Under the pieces are notes generated by a model. The model was not told where the DNA came from. It searched no databases and was given only the letters and a program-made list of their open reading frames with translations. DNA of 64,000 nt from JALYYC01 sp963795805 (GTDB lineage: Bacteria > Chloroflexota > Dormibacteria > CF-121), in contig CAWCIV010000004.1 in NCBI GenBank assembly GCA_963795805.1, forward strand, positions 868,001 through 932,000, given 5' to 3'. Of the stretch, positions 43,324-51,095 are shown piece by piece (position 1 is the stretch's first letter; each line of letters begins with the position of its first letter). The position numbers and the translations under genes are program-made.

Positions 43324-44181
43324 CTAGTTCACGGGACTGACGGCCCGGTGGTGCCTGACGATCGCCGAGATGTCGAGGTCGGCCGACTGCGGCAGGTCGC
43401 CGAAGGCGGCACGAGCCTCGAGGGTTAGCGGAGTCTCGAGGCCGTTTCGACGGTAGAGGTCCAGTGCCAGGTCCAGATCCTTTAGGAGGTCACGGACCGC
43501 GAACATCGTCGGCTGGTGCCGATCGTGAAGGTATCCAGCTTCGCGCGCCTTGAGGACGGGCGCGAAGCGCGTCAAGATCGTGAAGACCTGTTCGCGCTGG
43601 AGGCCGGACGCCGTTCCAGCGGCAAGCAGCTCCGCGGCAGCAGCGTTGACGATAGCGAGCATGCTGTTGGCAACGAGCTTCAACCGTGGGCCGCTCCCTG
43701 GATCGGTACCGACATAGTGCACCTCCCCAAGCCTGCTCAATACGGGTCGCGCAGCCTCCACGTCTTGAGCGTCGCCCGCGGCGAGGATCATGAGCGTCCC
43801 GCTTTCCACCGCCGGCACGCTACCAACGACAGGCGCGGCGAGAAAGCGCGCCCCTCGAGCCTTCGCTTCCCGGCCCAACGCTTCGGCGACAACCGGGCCC
43901 GCGGTGCTCATCTCGATCATCAGCGGTCCGCCAGCGATCCTCATGGCGCCGTTCTCCCCCAGATACACCTCGCGGAGGGCGGGCTCGTTCGTCAGGCTAC
44001 TGATCGCGATGTCGACATCGCGGATTGCCTCGGCAGGCGTGTCCGCCACGCTCCCGAGCCCTAACGCCTTCGCCTTTTCAATCGTTCGGTTCCACAGGAC
44101 GATGTCGAAGCCGAACCCTTGGAGCCGGCGCGCGATCGCGGCGCCCATGCGGCCTGTGCCCAGAACTGCAACCCTTCTCAT
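43324..44181 (-). CDS. 3-hydroxyisobutyrate-dehydrogenase-family NAD(P)-dependent oxidoreductase
   Basis: 285 residues. VAVLGTGRMGAAIARRL is the NAD(P) loop, IEMSTAGPVVAEAL and LAAPVVGSVPAVESGTLMILAAG are the substrate-loop motifs, and LKLVANSMLAIVNAAAAE carries the catalytic Lys. Fits glyoxylate/succinic-semialdehyde reductase and imine-reductase relatives as well. ATG 44181 is preferred, with GGAGG upstream; a TTG at 44199 is alternative. Divergent from the LLM gene. Confidence 0.85.
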   Translation of the reverse strand: MRRVAVLGTGRMGAAIARRLQGFGFDIVLWNRTIEKAKALGLGSVADTPAEAIRDVDIAISSLTNEPALREVYLGENGAMRIAGGPLMIEMSTAGPVVAEALGREAKARGARFLAAPVVGSVPAVESGTLMILAAGDAQDVEAARPVLSRLGEVHYVGTDPGSGPRLKLVANSMLAIVNAAAAELLAAGTASGLQREQVFTILTRFAPVLKAREAGYLHDRHQPTMFAVRDLLKDLDLALDLYRRNGLETPLTLEARAAFGDLPQSADLDISAIVRHHRAVSPVN

Positions 44182-44237
44182 CGCCTTTGTAACCTCCAAA
44201 ATGTACTACGCAGCTGCGATCAGGCCGGAGCCACAGG

Positions 44238-44249
44238 TATCCTGCTGTT
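44238..44249 (+). promoter_or_regulatory. Leaderless promoter of the LLM oxidoreductase gene
   Basis: TATCCT at 44238-44243, 6 bases before the ATG at 44250; no ribosome binding site. Confidence 0.5.
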
Positions 44250-45206
44250 ATGGCGGTTTTCTTCGGGTACCACATGCCCAACTACACATTTACGGGAGTT
44301 CCCACCGACGGTCTCTTTGATCACGTCGCGGAAAACGCGCGCGCGGCCGAACGCGCAGGCTTCGACCTGGTCACGGTGATGGACCACTTTTATCAGATCG
44401 GTCCCATCGGTCCGGAGACCGATCCCATGCTCGAGGCCTACACGACGCTTGCCGGCCTCGCGAGAGAGACGTCACGCGTCAAGCTCGGAACCCTCGTCAC
44501 CGGTGTCACCTATCGGAACCCCGCGCTCCTCGCGAAGATGGTGACCACCCTGGACATCATCTCGAAGGGCCGAGCCATCCTCGGCATCGGTGCGGCGTGG
44601 AACGAGGACGAGCACCGAGGCTATGGGTTCGAGTTTCCGCCGATCGGACAGCGGATGGATCGTCTCGATGAGGCGCTAACCATCGCAAGGCTCATGTTCA
44701 CCGAGGAGCGTCCCTTGTTCGAGGGCCGTTACTACAAGATCGAGCGTGCGATCAACAGACCCAGGCCGGTGCAGCCGGGTGGCCCAAAGATCCTGGTTGG
44801 CGGGGGCGGCGAGAAACGAACGCTTCGCATCCTCGCCCAGCATGGCGACATCGGCCACTGGTTCGGCGGCCCGGTCGAAGATCTCAAACGGAAGAAGGCG
44901 GTCTTTGAGCAGCACTGCACCGAAGTCGGTCGGGACCCATCCACGGTCCTCCTGACGATCGGCATGAACATTGTCCTCGTCCAGAACGACAAGGATGCGC
45001 AGCCGGTGTTGGACAGGTTGCCCGTTGAGCGGCGCGCCGTCACGCGAACGGCGACGGTCGAACAAGCGGCGGAGATCCTGCAGCCGTACCTCGACGCGGG
45101 ATTTGGCGGCTTCACATTCAGCAATCAGACGCTGCCTAGCACCGGGGCGATCGCACTTGCCGGCGAACTTATCAAGGCGGTTCGTGGGAGTGCTGTGGCC
45201 GCTTAG
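44250..45206 (+). CDS. LLM-class flavin-dependent (probably F420) oxidoreductase
   Basis: 318 residues, luciferase-like monooxygenase barrel. FDLVTVMDHFYQIGPIGPETDPMLEAYTTLAGLARETSRVKLGTLV, then RGRAILGIGAAWNEDEHRGYG and KILVGGGGEKRTLRILAQHGD, are typical of the F420-dependent group (MER/Rv-type). No F420 biosynthesis gene is in the window, so cofactor use is inferred from subgroup resemblance. Substrate unknown. Confidence 0.82.
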   Translation: MAVFFGYHMPNYTFTGVPTDGLFDHVAENARAAERAGFDLVTVMDHFYQIGPIGPETDPMLEAYTTLAGLARETSRVKLGTLVTGVTYRNPALLAKMVTTLDIISKGRAILGIGAAWNEDEHRGYGFEFPPIGQRMDRLDEALTIARLMFTEERPLFEGRYYKIERAINRPRPVQPGGPKILVGGGGEKRTLRILAQHGDIGHWFGGPVEDLKRKKAVFEQHCTEVGRDPSTVLLTIGMNIVLVQNDKDAQPVLDRLPVERRAVTRTATVEQAAEILQPYLDAGFGGFTFSNQTLPSTGAIALAGELIKAVRGSAVAA

Positions 45207-45211
45207 GCCGC

Positions 45212-45241
45212 AGAACGCCCGCAAGGCTCGAGGGGCGTTCT
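45212..45241 (+). terminator. Hairpin after the LLM gene
   Basis: AGAACGCCC (45212-45220) pairs perfectly with GGGCGTTCT (45233-45241), loop 12 bases, starting six bases after the stop codon. No T-run follows, so termination efficiency is uncertain. Confidence 0.4.
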
Positions 45242-45354
45242 CGCGACGGATGGTCCGCCGATGAGGCCCACGACCGAGCCCATCGCCGCGGCACCAGCGC
45301 CCGGTCAAACGCATGGGACGCGCGGTGAATCCGGACGCCACTCGCGAAGTCTGG

Positions 45355-45427
45355 AGCCGACGACAGGATTCGAACCCGCGACCCGCTGTTTACAAAACAG
45401 CTGCTCTACCAACTGAGCTACGTCGGC
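45355..45427 (-). tRNA. tRNA-Thr (TGT)
   Basis: 73-base cloverleaf on the minus strand: acceptor GCCGACG/CGTCGGC, D-arm GCTCAGTTGGTAGAGC, anticodon loop TTTGTAA giving TGT, T-loop TTCGAAT. CCA is not encoded. Confidence 0.95.
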
Positions 45428-45451
45428 TTGGCCCCGATTATATGGCGGCGG

Positions 45452-46609
45452 TCAGGTCGAGGCCACGGTGACCGTGGCCGGCTGGAGTGGCTCGATCGTG
45501 ACCTGGTTGACCGGAACGTTGTCGCTCAGGAAGGTGGTCACAAAGGTGCTGCGGGAGGGGTCCCACCAGGTCACCAGGTAGTTCTGTCCAGGTGGCATCG
45601 CGACCGTGAACACGCCGTTGGCGTCAGTAGTCGCGCCGTAGATCGTGCCCCCGGAGTCGTCATACGTGTGCGCCCGCACGATGCGCCACTTGGTCGAGAT
45701 CCGGACCAATCGGTGGGCGATCCCCGTCGAATCCGTGCCGCTGATAACCAGCTTGCCGGTCAGGGTCTGCGGGGCGTGCAGCGCCGCGCTGGCCTGGGTG
45801 GCCCAGGCCGTCGTCGGATATGCCTGCACCAGCTGGTTCATCGCGTCCCGGGCCTGCTGGTATTTCGCGGCCTGCACGTAGGCCAGGCCGGCGTTGAGAA
45901 GGGTCTGCGGCAGCTGCGTCGCCTGCGCCTGTTTCGCCTCCGGGCTGTCCGGAAACATCTTGACGAGGTTCTGGTACCAGGTCACGGCGTTCGGATAGTC
46001 GGGTGGCTGCGCCTTCGTGAAGGACATCGCGTATCCGGCATAAGCTGTCGCCAGATCGGCGCTCGTTTTCGCCGTCAGGTTTCCGGACGGATCGAAGGGA
46101 GCGACCTGACGGTACTTATCGATGCCCTCCTGGAAGTGCTGGCCGCTGACCAGCGCCTGGCCCCAATTCAGGAACAGGGCGCCGAGTCCCTCGTTTGCCC
46201 GCGTTTGCCAATCGGCGATGCCGCTCGCGGCAGCCGCGCGCAGCTGGATCTCGGCAGGGGCGAAGTGTCCCTGCTGCTTGAGCTGCGTCCCCCAGAGGAA
46301 ATGCGTCCGGGCTGATCCGATCCGGGCCTTGTCGGCGAGTTGCCCTAGGAGGATCGCGGTCATCGGGTTTCCCGCCACGCCTTGAACCGTTTGGTACTGG
46401 GCGAGCGCCTGCGAGTAATTGCTCCCCGTCTCCGAGGCCTGCGCCTGGGTGAGCTGGTTCTGGGCGTAGCCAAAGATCGCGCCGGGGATGCCGATCAGGA
46501 GGAATGCGATGAGGACCGGGACAAACAGGAGGCGCAGCCGGCGGTGGCTGCGGGTCGGAGCGGGTGGCTCCGCCGCCCCTTCAGGCTGGTACTCGAAGGC
46601 CTGGCTCAT
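45452..46609 (-). CDS. Membrane-anchored tetratricopeptide-like protein with a C-terminal beta-sandwich domain
   Basis: 385 residues from ATG 46609. Basic cytosolic N-terminus, one membrane helix at about 27-50, then helical repeats (residues 55-275) of TPR character (NYSQALAQYQTVQG, HFQEGIDKYRQVAPF, KYQQARDAMNQLVQAYP). Residues 290-385 are beta-rich (LVISGTDSTGIAHRLVRIST; TTDANGVFTVAMPPG) and resemble carboxypeptidase-regulatory-like folds. Probably an envelope scaffold. No specific function can be given. Confidence 0.65.
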   Translation of the reverse strand: MSQAFEYQPEGAAEPPAPTRSHRRLRLLFVPVLIAFLLIGIPGAIFGYAQNQLTQAQASETGSNYSQALAQYQTVQGVAGNPMTAILLGQLADKARIGSARTHFLWGTQLKQQGHFAPAEIQLRAAAASGIADWQTRANEGLGALFLNWGQALVSGQHFQEGIDKYRQVAPFDPSGNLTAKTSADLATAYAGYAMSFTKAQPPDYPNAVTWYQNLVKMFPDSPEAKQAQATQLPQTLLNAGLAYVQAAKYQQARDAMNQLVQAYPTTAWATQASAALHAPQTLTGKLVISGTDSTGIAHRLVRISTKWRIVRAHTYDDSGGTIYGATTDANGVFTVAMPPGQNYLVTWWDPSRSTFVTTFLSDNVPVNQVTIEPLQPATVTVAST

Positions 46610-46762
46610 AAAACTGGCCGAATAACGGTTGCCCTGGACCCTTCCTGCGAGATCGGCGGCCAAATCCAAATCGCCGCTTGACCCTATAACTGGCCGACCT
46701 CTACACTGGGAGGCTCTAATTGTTGAGTTTGTGAATCGATTTAGTCAACTAAGGAGAGGATG

Positions 46763-47632
46763 ATGGCAAAGAGCGCAACCGAGGTCAGCCGGGCCGGATA
46801 TGCCCACCCCGAGGTTCTCGTCGACACCGCCTGGGTCGCCGATCACCTGAAAGATCCCAAGGTGAAGGTGATCGAGGTCGATGTCGATACCAATGCCTAC
46901 CAAACGGGCCACATCGCCGGAGCGATCGGCCTCGATTGGCGAAAGGACCTGCAGGCGCGCCCCGTGCGCGACATCCTGCCCAAGGAGGAACTGGAGGCGC
47001 TCCTTTCGCAGAAGGGAATCACGGCCGACGACACGATCATCGTCTACGGCGATAACAACAACTGGTTCGCCGCCTGGTTCGTCTGGAACCTCAAGTACTT
47101 CGGGCACAAGGACGCACGCCTGATCAACGGCGGCCGCAAGAAGTGGCAGGACGAAGGCCGCGAGCTCTCGAACGACATCCCGGCTCCAAAGGCCGCCAGT
47201 TACAAGGCGAGCCAGCCGGATCGCTCGATCCGGGCGTTTCGGGATGAGGTGCTCGGCCAGCTCGGCAAGGCCGGCGTCATCCTGGTCGACGTCCGCTCGC
47301 CCAAGGAGTACAGCGGCGAGCTGCTCGCCCCCGAGAATCTCCCGCAGGAGGGCGCCCAGCGCGGCGGCCACATTCCCGGTGCCGCCAACATCCCCTGGGG
47401 CCAGGCCGTCGCCGAAGATGGAACCTTCAAGCCGGTTGATGAGCTCCGAAGCCTCTACGAATCGAAAGGGGTCACGCCGGATAAGGCCGTGATCGCCTAC
47501 TGCCGCATCGGCGAGCGCTCGTCGCACACCTGGTTCGTCCTCCACTACCTGCTCGGGTACCCGAACGTCCGCAACTACGATGGGTCGTGGACCGAGTGGG
47601 GCAGCCTGATCGGCGCACCGATCGAGCGCTAG
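46763..47632 (+). CDS. Thiosulfate sulfurtransferase (tandem rhodanese)
   Basis: 289 residues with two rhodanese domains. The inactive N-terminal one starts at VLVDTAWVADHLKDPKVKVIEVD; the active C-terminal one ends in AYCRIGERSSHT, where the Cys carries the persulfide and CRIGERS is the active-site loop seen in actinobacterial CysA/SseA enzymes. It transfers sulfane sulfur from thiosulfate to a thiophilic acceptor. The second of two adjacent ATGs is chosen because AAGGAG lies 6 bases upstream of it. Confidence 0.92.
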   Translation: MAKSATEVSRAGYAHPEVLVDTAWVADHLKDPKVKVIEVDVDTNAYQTGHIAGAIGLDWRKDLQARPVRDILPKEELEALLSQKGITADDTIIVYGDNNNWFAAWFVWNLKYFGHKDARLINGGRKKWQDEGRELSNDIPAPKAASYKASQPDRSIRAFRDEVLGQLGKAGVILVDVRSPKEYSGELLAPENLPQEGAQRGGHIPGAANIPWGQAVAEDGTFKPVDELRSLYESKGVTPDKAVIAYCRIGERSSHTWFVLHYLLGYPNVRNYDGSWTEWGSLIGAPIER

Positions 47633-47650
47633 CACCCGTCGAACGCCTGG

Positions 47651-47676
47651 CAGCCCCGCGGCGTTTCGCGGGGCTG
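47651..47676 (+). terminator. Terminator of the sulfurtransferase gene
   Basis: 10-bp perfect stem CAGCCCCGCG / CGCGGGGCTG with loop GCGTTT, 18 bases after the stop codon. The downstream T-run is poor (TCGCATCT), so it may be partly Rho-assisted. Confidence 0.65.
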
Positions 47677-47768
47677 TCGCATCTCTAACGGGCGCGTAAC
47701 GATCGTGACGGTTCTTCACCGTCCGCTGCCCTTCGGGATGCCGTAACGTTATGTCATCCGCGAGAGTT

Positions 47769-47799
47769 AACCCGCTGGCGGCCAGGAGGGCCGCGGGTT
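47769..47799 (+). promoter_or_regulatory. Hairpin in the leader of the L,D-transpeptidase gene
   Basis: AACCCGC (47769-47775) pairs with GCGGGTT (47793-47799), and inside it GGCC (47780-47783) pairs with GGCC (47789-47792) with a 4-base bulge. It lies about 35 bases before the start codon with no T-run, so it looks like an mRNA leader structure and not a terminator. No known riboswitch was recognised. Confidence 0.35.
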
Positions 47800-47833
47800 G
47801 GGCACTGCGATTTTGAAGAGGGGTGTCGCGTCG

Positions 47834-49213
47834 GTGAGGAGACTTCGTAGGGCCGTTCTGATCCTGGTCATTGGGGCGCTGGTTGCAGCCGTGCCGGTTT
47901 CGGCGCTCGCGAGTGACAGCATCTTGCGCAGTGACGTCCGCCAGGCGGAGACGTCGTTCAACCAGGCGCTGTCCAACGCCATTCGTGGCGGCCTCGACAC
48001 GACCCAGGCCGATCAGCTCCTCTGGCGCTACAGCCAGGTGGCAGCCACCCAACCCAGTTCCTGGTGGCAGGCGCCGGTGGCGGAACACGCCAAGCTCGAT
48101 CGGCTCAGTCAGCTCCAGGCCGACCTGCAGAACCAGTACCAGCAACAGGTCTCCCAGAGCCGCGATGCGCTCCAGCGCGAGCTGCATCGCTGGACCGCCA
48201 TGATGGCTGAGGCGCAGAAAGCCGGCGTCGCCAATTCAGGTCTCGACACCGACCAGGCCCGCTTTACCAACTACGCGGCGCTAGCCAGCAGCCCCGCCGA
48301 GCTCAATACCCTGGCCAAAGTCATCAGCGATCAATACAGCCTCCTCAATGGCCGCGTCGCGGCCTATCGCACGGCGCGCGCCCAGGCAGACGCGGCCGTG
48401 CAGAGCGACCGTACGCTGCTCGCCAGCGCCGCGCAGTATGCGCAGCTCAACCTGGCCTCGTACCAGGCGCAGGTCGCCACCGCGGCCGGCAGCCTTGATG
48501 GCGTTCATGATGCCGCGGCCTTCGGCCCGATCGTCGGCCAGCTGCAGCAGGTCGCCCTCGGCGTCCAGAGCCTGCTCGACGCCCGCGGCGGCGCCTACAA
48601 CCAACTGGCTGACACTCGCTCCACGCTGGCAACCGCCCAGTCGATCGGCGCCAGCGTCGGCAACGCCGCGGCGAGCATCAACAACCTGGCGGCGCAGCTC
48701 GGATCCGCTAGTGATGTGGCGATGTTCCAGTCGCTATCGGGTCAGCTCTACCAGCAGAAGCAGACGCTCGCCAGCGCCATCCTGATCAAGCAGCAGGCGC
48801 CCGTTGCGTACAACGGCGGCGCCGGCAAAGTGATCGTTGTCTCGCTCTCGCGCCAGGTTCTCACCGCCTACCAGGACGGCACCGCGGTAATGACCACCTT
48901 CGTGGCCACCGGCCGGCCGGCCCTGCCGACCCCGCCCGGCGTCTATCACATCTTCGCCCGGTACGCGCCCTACCAGATGATCTCGCCCTGGCCGCGCAGC
49001 AGCCCGTACTGGTACCCGAACTCGTGGACCAACTGGGCGATGGAATTCGCCGGCGGCGGCTACTTCATCCACGACGCCCCGTGGCGCTCCTGGTACGGTC
49101 CCGGCTCGAACCTCTATAACGGCACGCACGGTTGCGTAAATGTCCCCTACAGTAATATGTCGTTCCTCTGGGGCTGGTCACCGATCGGAACTACCGTCGT
49201 GGTCCAGTACTGA
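47834..49213 (+). CDS. Secreted L,D-transpeptidase (YkuD) with a long helical stalk
   Basis: 459 residues from GTG 47834. Signal peptide VRRLRRAVLILVIGALVAAVPVSALAS. Residues 30-325 are Gln/Ala-rich and helical, probably a coiled coil that spans the wall. The C-terminal YkuD domain (KVIVVSLSRQVLTAYQDGTAVMTT onward) has the catalytic HGCVNV motif and the upstream FIHDAP His. It makes 3-3 crosslinks in peptidoglycan or anchors proteins. Earlier TTG starts (47798, 47813) are possible but would spoil the signal peptide start. Confidence 0.85.
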   Translation: MRRLRRAVLILVIGALVAAVPVSALASDSILRSDVRQAETSFNQALSNAIRGGLDTTQADQLLWRYSQVAATQPSSWWQAPVAEHAKLDRLSQLQADLQNQYQQQVSQSRDALQRELHRWTAMMAEAQKAGVANSGLDTDQARFTNYAALASSPAELNTLAKVISDQYSLLNGRVAAYRTARAQADAAVQSDRTLLASAAQYAQLNLASYQAQVATAAGSLDGVHDAAAFGPIVGQLQQVALGVQSLLDARGGAYNQLADTRSTLATAQSIGASVGNAAASINNLAAQLGSASDVAMFQSLSGQLYQQKQTLASAILIKQQAPVAYNGGAGKVIVVSLSRQVLTAYQDGTAVMTTFVATGRPALPTPPGVYHIFARYAPYQMISPWPRSSPYWYPNSWTNWAMEFAGGGYFIHDAPWRSWYGPGSNLYNGTHGCVNVPYSNMSFLWGWSPIGTTVVVQY

Positions 49214-49235
49214 GGCGCTTAGTTAAGTAAGGTAT

Positions 49236-49264
49236 GCGAGGCTTCGGGGTGTCCCGGGCCTCGC
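49236..49264 (+). terminator. Hairpin after the L,D-transpeptidase gene
   Basis: GCGAGGC (49236-49242) pairs with GCCTCGC (49258-49264); inside it CGGG pairs with CCCG around a GTGT loop. Weak T-run (TTCCGTTT) follows. It separates the transpeptidase gene from the rpmG promoter. Confidence 0.6.
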
Positions 49265-49287
49265 TTCCGTTTCTGGCGATGACCATA

Positions 49288-49316
49288 TTGACGACGTCCG
49301 GGAACTCTGGTATCAT
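49288..49316 (+). promoter_or_regulatory. Strong sigma-70-type promoter of the rpmG-secE-nusG-rplKA operon
   Basis: TTGACG at 49288-49293, a 17-base spacer, and TATCAT at 49311-49316. This is one of the two best housekeeping promoters in the window and fits the highly expressed genes that follow. Confidence 0.85.
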
Positions 49317-49325
49317 TTGACCTTG

Positions 49326-49349
49326 CCTAGCAGCCGCTAGGTCTTTTTT
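49326..49349 (+). promoter_or_regulatory. Hairpin plus T-run at the extreme 5' end of the rpmG transcript
   Basis: CCTAGC (49326-49331) and GCTAGG (49336-49341) form a 6-bp stem with loop AGCC, followed by six T at 49344-49349. It lies only a few bases after the expected transcription start, so it is either a 5'-stabilising or attenuation element, or a terminator for read-through from upstream. Confidence 0.5.
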
Positions 49350-49363
49350 GTGTTTGGAGATAA

Positions 49364-49522
49364 ATGCCCGCCCTTGGATCGACGATCACCCTCCAGTGCC
49401 AGACCTGTAAGGAGCGCAACTACACCACGGTCAAGAACAAGAAGAATGATCCCGACCGCCTCGAGATCAAGAAGTTCTGCCCGCGGTGCCGTCAGCACAC
49501 CGCTCACCGGGAGACCAAGTAG
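49364..49522 (+). CDS. rpmG: Ribosomal protein bL33
   Basis: 52 residues. The zinc-ribbon form with two CxxC pairs: LQCQTCKERNYTT and FCPRCRQHTAHRE, plus the KNKKNDPDRLEIKKF core. GGAGA ribosome binding site upstream of the ATG. The order rpmG, tRNA-Trp, secE, nusG is widely conserved in bacteria. Confidence 0.95.
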   Translation: MPALGSTITLQCQTCKERNYTTVKNKKNDPDRLEIKKFCPRCRQHTAHRETK

Positions 49523-49563
49523 GTTGCGGTCAACCTTCTTATACTGTTCGCGCGGCCCGGCAC

Positions 49564-49639
49564 AGGGGTGTAGCTCAGTTGGTAGAGCAGCGGTCTCCAA
49601 AACCGCTGGTCGGGCGTTCGAGTCGCTCCACCCCTGCCA
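49564..49639 (+). tRNA. tRNA-Trp (CCA)
   Basis: Cloverleaf on the plus strand, acceptor AGGGGTG/CACCCCT, anticodon loop CTCCAAA giving CCA, T-loop TTCGAGT. The 3' CCA is encoded (49637-49639), unlike the three other tRNAs of the window. It sits between rpmG and secE and must be cut out of their common transcript. Confidence 0.96.
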
Positions 49640-49661
49640 GTCCCAGGTTAACTAAAGAAAA

Positions 49662-49916
49662 ATGGCCCGAGCAATTCCGACCGAACCACGGCCCAATAAG
49701 GTGCAGCGCGCCGCTCCCGCTCCTCGGCGGGGGATCATCCGTGGGTTCGAAGACATCCTCAACGAGCTCCGCAAGGTCATCTGGCCGAGCTGGGCTGAGC
49801 TGCGCACGATGACGTTCGTTGTCATCGTGACTGTCGTCGTGGTTTCCCTGCTGCTGGGATTGATCGACTACGTCCTGGCCCACACCCTGGTCAAGGTCGA
49901 GTTTCCCCGTGGCTAA
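49662..49916 (+). CDS. secE: Preprotein translocase subunit SecE
   Basis: 84 residues: a basic N-terminus, an amphipathic helix with the family core LNELRKVIWPSWAELRTMT, and one membrane helix (FVVIVTVVVVSLLLGLIDYVL). It clamps SecY in the translocon. Stop overlaps the nusG start by 8 bases. Confidence 0.95.
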   Translation: MARAIPTEPRPNKVQRAAPAPRRGIIRGFEDILNELRKVIWPSWAELRTMTFVVIVTVVVVSLLLGLIDYVLAHTLVKVEFPRG

Positions 49917-50667
49917 GGCTGAGATGGACTCCAAGGACACGGCGTCGCCGACGCCCGCGAAGCCTCGCGCGCGCCGCGCCGCGCCGCCCAAGGAGCCGGC
50001 CGAGGCGGGTCGCGTCTGGAGCGGCGAGCGGGTCCGGGTGGGCGAAGGCCATCCCGCGCCGCCCGAGATGCCGACCCCGTCCGTGGCGATTGCCCCGGTC
50101 GAGGGGAGCGCGAGCCCGGCGGCCGCAGCCGCGGCCGAGGGTGAGCCGCACTGGTACGTCGTCCATGCCTACTCCGGGCACGAGGACAAGGTCCGCAACA
50201 ACCTGATGAAGCGCGTCGAGTCGATGGACATGCACGACCGCATCTTCGAGGTCCTGGTCCCGACCGAGGACGTCATCGAGATCAAGGATGGACAGCGTCG
50301 CCACGTGGCAAAGCGCACCTTCCCCGGCTACATCCTCGTCAACATGATCATGTCGGACGAGTCCTGGTACGTCGTGCGCAACACGCCGGGCGTCACCAGC
50401 TTCGTCGGCTCGGGCAACAAGCCCGTCCCGCTGCAAGAGAAAGAGATCAAATCGATTCAGAAGCAGATCAAAGCGGAGGCGCCCAAGGTTCGCGTCGAGT
50501 ACCAGGTCGGCGAGAACGTCCGCGTCATCGATGGGCCGTTCTCGGACTTCCACGGCAAGGTCGACGAGATCAATGCCGACAAGGGCAAGCTCAAGGTTTT
50601 GGTGAACATGTTTGGTCGTGAGACGCCGGTGGAGTTGGATCTTCTGCAGGTGGAGCGACTCAAGTAA
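49909..50667 (+). CDS. nusG: Transcription termination/antitermination protein NusG
   Basis: 252 residues from GTG 49909. Residues 1-80 are an Ala/Pro-rich, low-complexity extension. The NGN domain (WYVVHAYSGHEDKVRNNLMKR to RNTPGVTSFVG) and the KOW domain (GENVRVIDGPFSDFHGKVDEINADKGKLKVLVNMFGRETPVEL) are intact. NusG binds RNA polymerase and couples it to Rho or the ribosome. TAATG overlap with rplK. Confidence 0.96.
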   Translation: MAKAEMDSKDTASPTPAKPRARRAAPPKEPAEAGRVWSGERVRVGEGHPAPPEMPTPSVAIAPVEGSASPAAAAAAEGEPHWYVVHAYSGHEDKVRNNLMKRVESMDMHDRIFEVLVPTEDVIEIKDGQRRHVAKRTFPGYILVNMIMSDESWYVVRNTPGVTSFVGSGNKPVPLQEKEIKSIQKQIKAEAPKVRVEYQVGENVRVIDGPFSDFHGKVDEINADKGKLKVLVNMFGRETPVELDLLQVERLK

Positions 50668-51095
50668 TGGGAAAGAAGAAGGTCAAAGCGATCGTCAAGA
50701 TTCAGATGGAGGCCGGTAAGGCCACGCCGGCGCCTCCGGTCGGCACCGCGCTCGGCCCGCACGGCGTCAACATCATGGAGTTCGTCAAGACCTACAACGA
50801 CCGCACCGCCTCGATGGCCGGCCAGGTCATCCCGGTCGAGATCACGATCTTCGAGGATCGGAGCTTCACGTTCGTCACCAAGACGCCGCCCGCGGCGGCG
50901 CTGCTGAAGAAGGCCGCCGGCGTGGAGAAAGGCTCGGCCAAGCCGAACAAGGAAAAGGTCGGGAAAGTTACGCAGCAGCAGGTGCGCGAGATCGCCCAGC
51001 TCAAGCTCAAAGACCTGAATGCCTTCGACGTGGAGGCCGGGATGCGGATGGTCGAGGGTACCGCGCGATCGCTCGGGATCGAGGTGTCAAAGTAA
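50667..51095 (+). CDS. rplK: Ribosomal protein uL11
   Basis: 142 residues. KIQMEAGKATPAPPVGTALGPHGVNIMEF is the N-terminal signature; TKTPPAAALLKKAAGVEKGS is the rRNA-binding and linker region. Part of the GTPase-associated centre. One-base overlaps (TAATG) with nusG and rplA. Confidence 0.97.
   Translation: MGKKKVKAIVKIQMEAGKATPAPPVGTALGPHGVNIMEFVKTYNDRTASMAGQVIPVEITIFEDRSFTFVTKTPPAAALLKKAAGVEKGSAKPNKEKVGKVTQQQVREIAQLKLKDLNAFDVEAGMRMVEGTARSLGIEVSK

Noticed and set aside
47690..47833. Possible riboswitch before the L,D-transpeptidase
   Set aside because: There is one bulged hairpin but no recognisable conserved aptamer core.
9570..49215. The 40-kb accessory stretch as an integrated element (prophage, ICE, genomic island)
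   Set aside because: tRNA genes are present, but no integrase, transposase, relaxase, phage gene or tRNA-end direct repeat was found; composition looks like the flanks.
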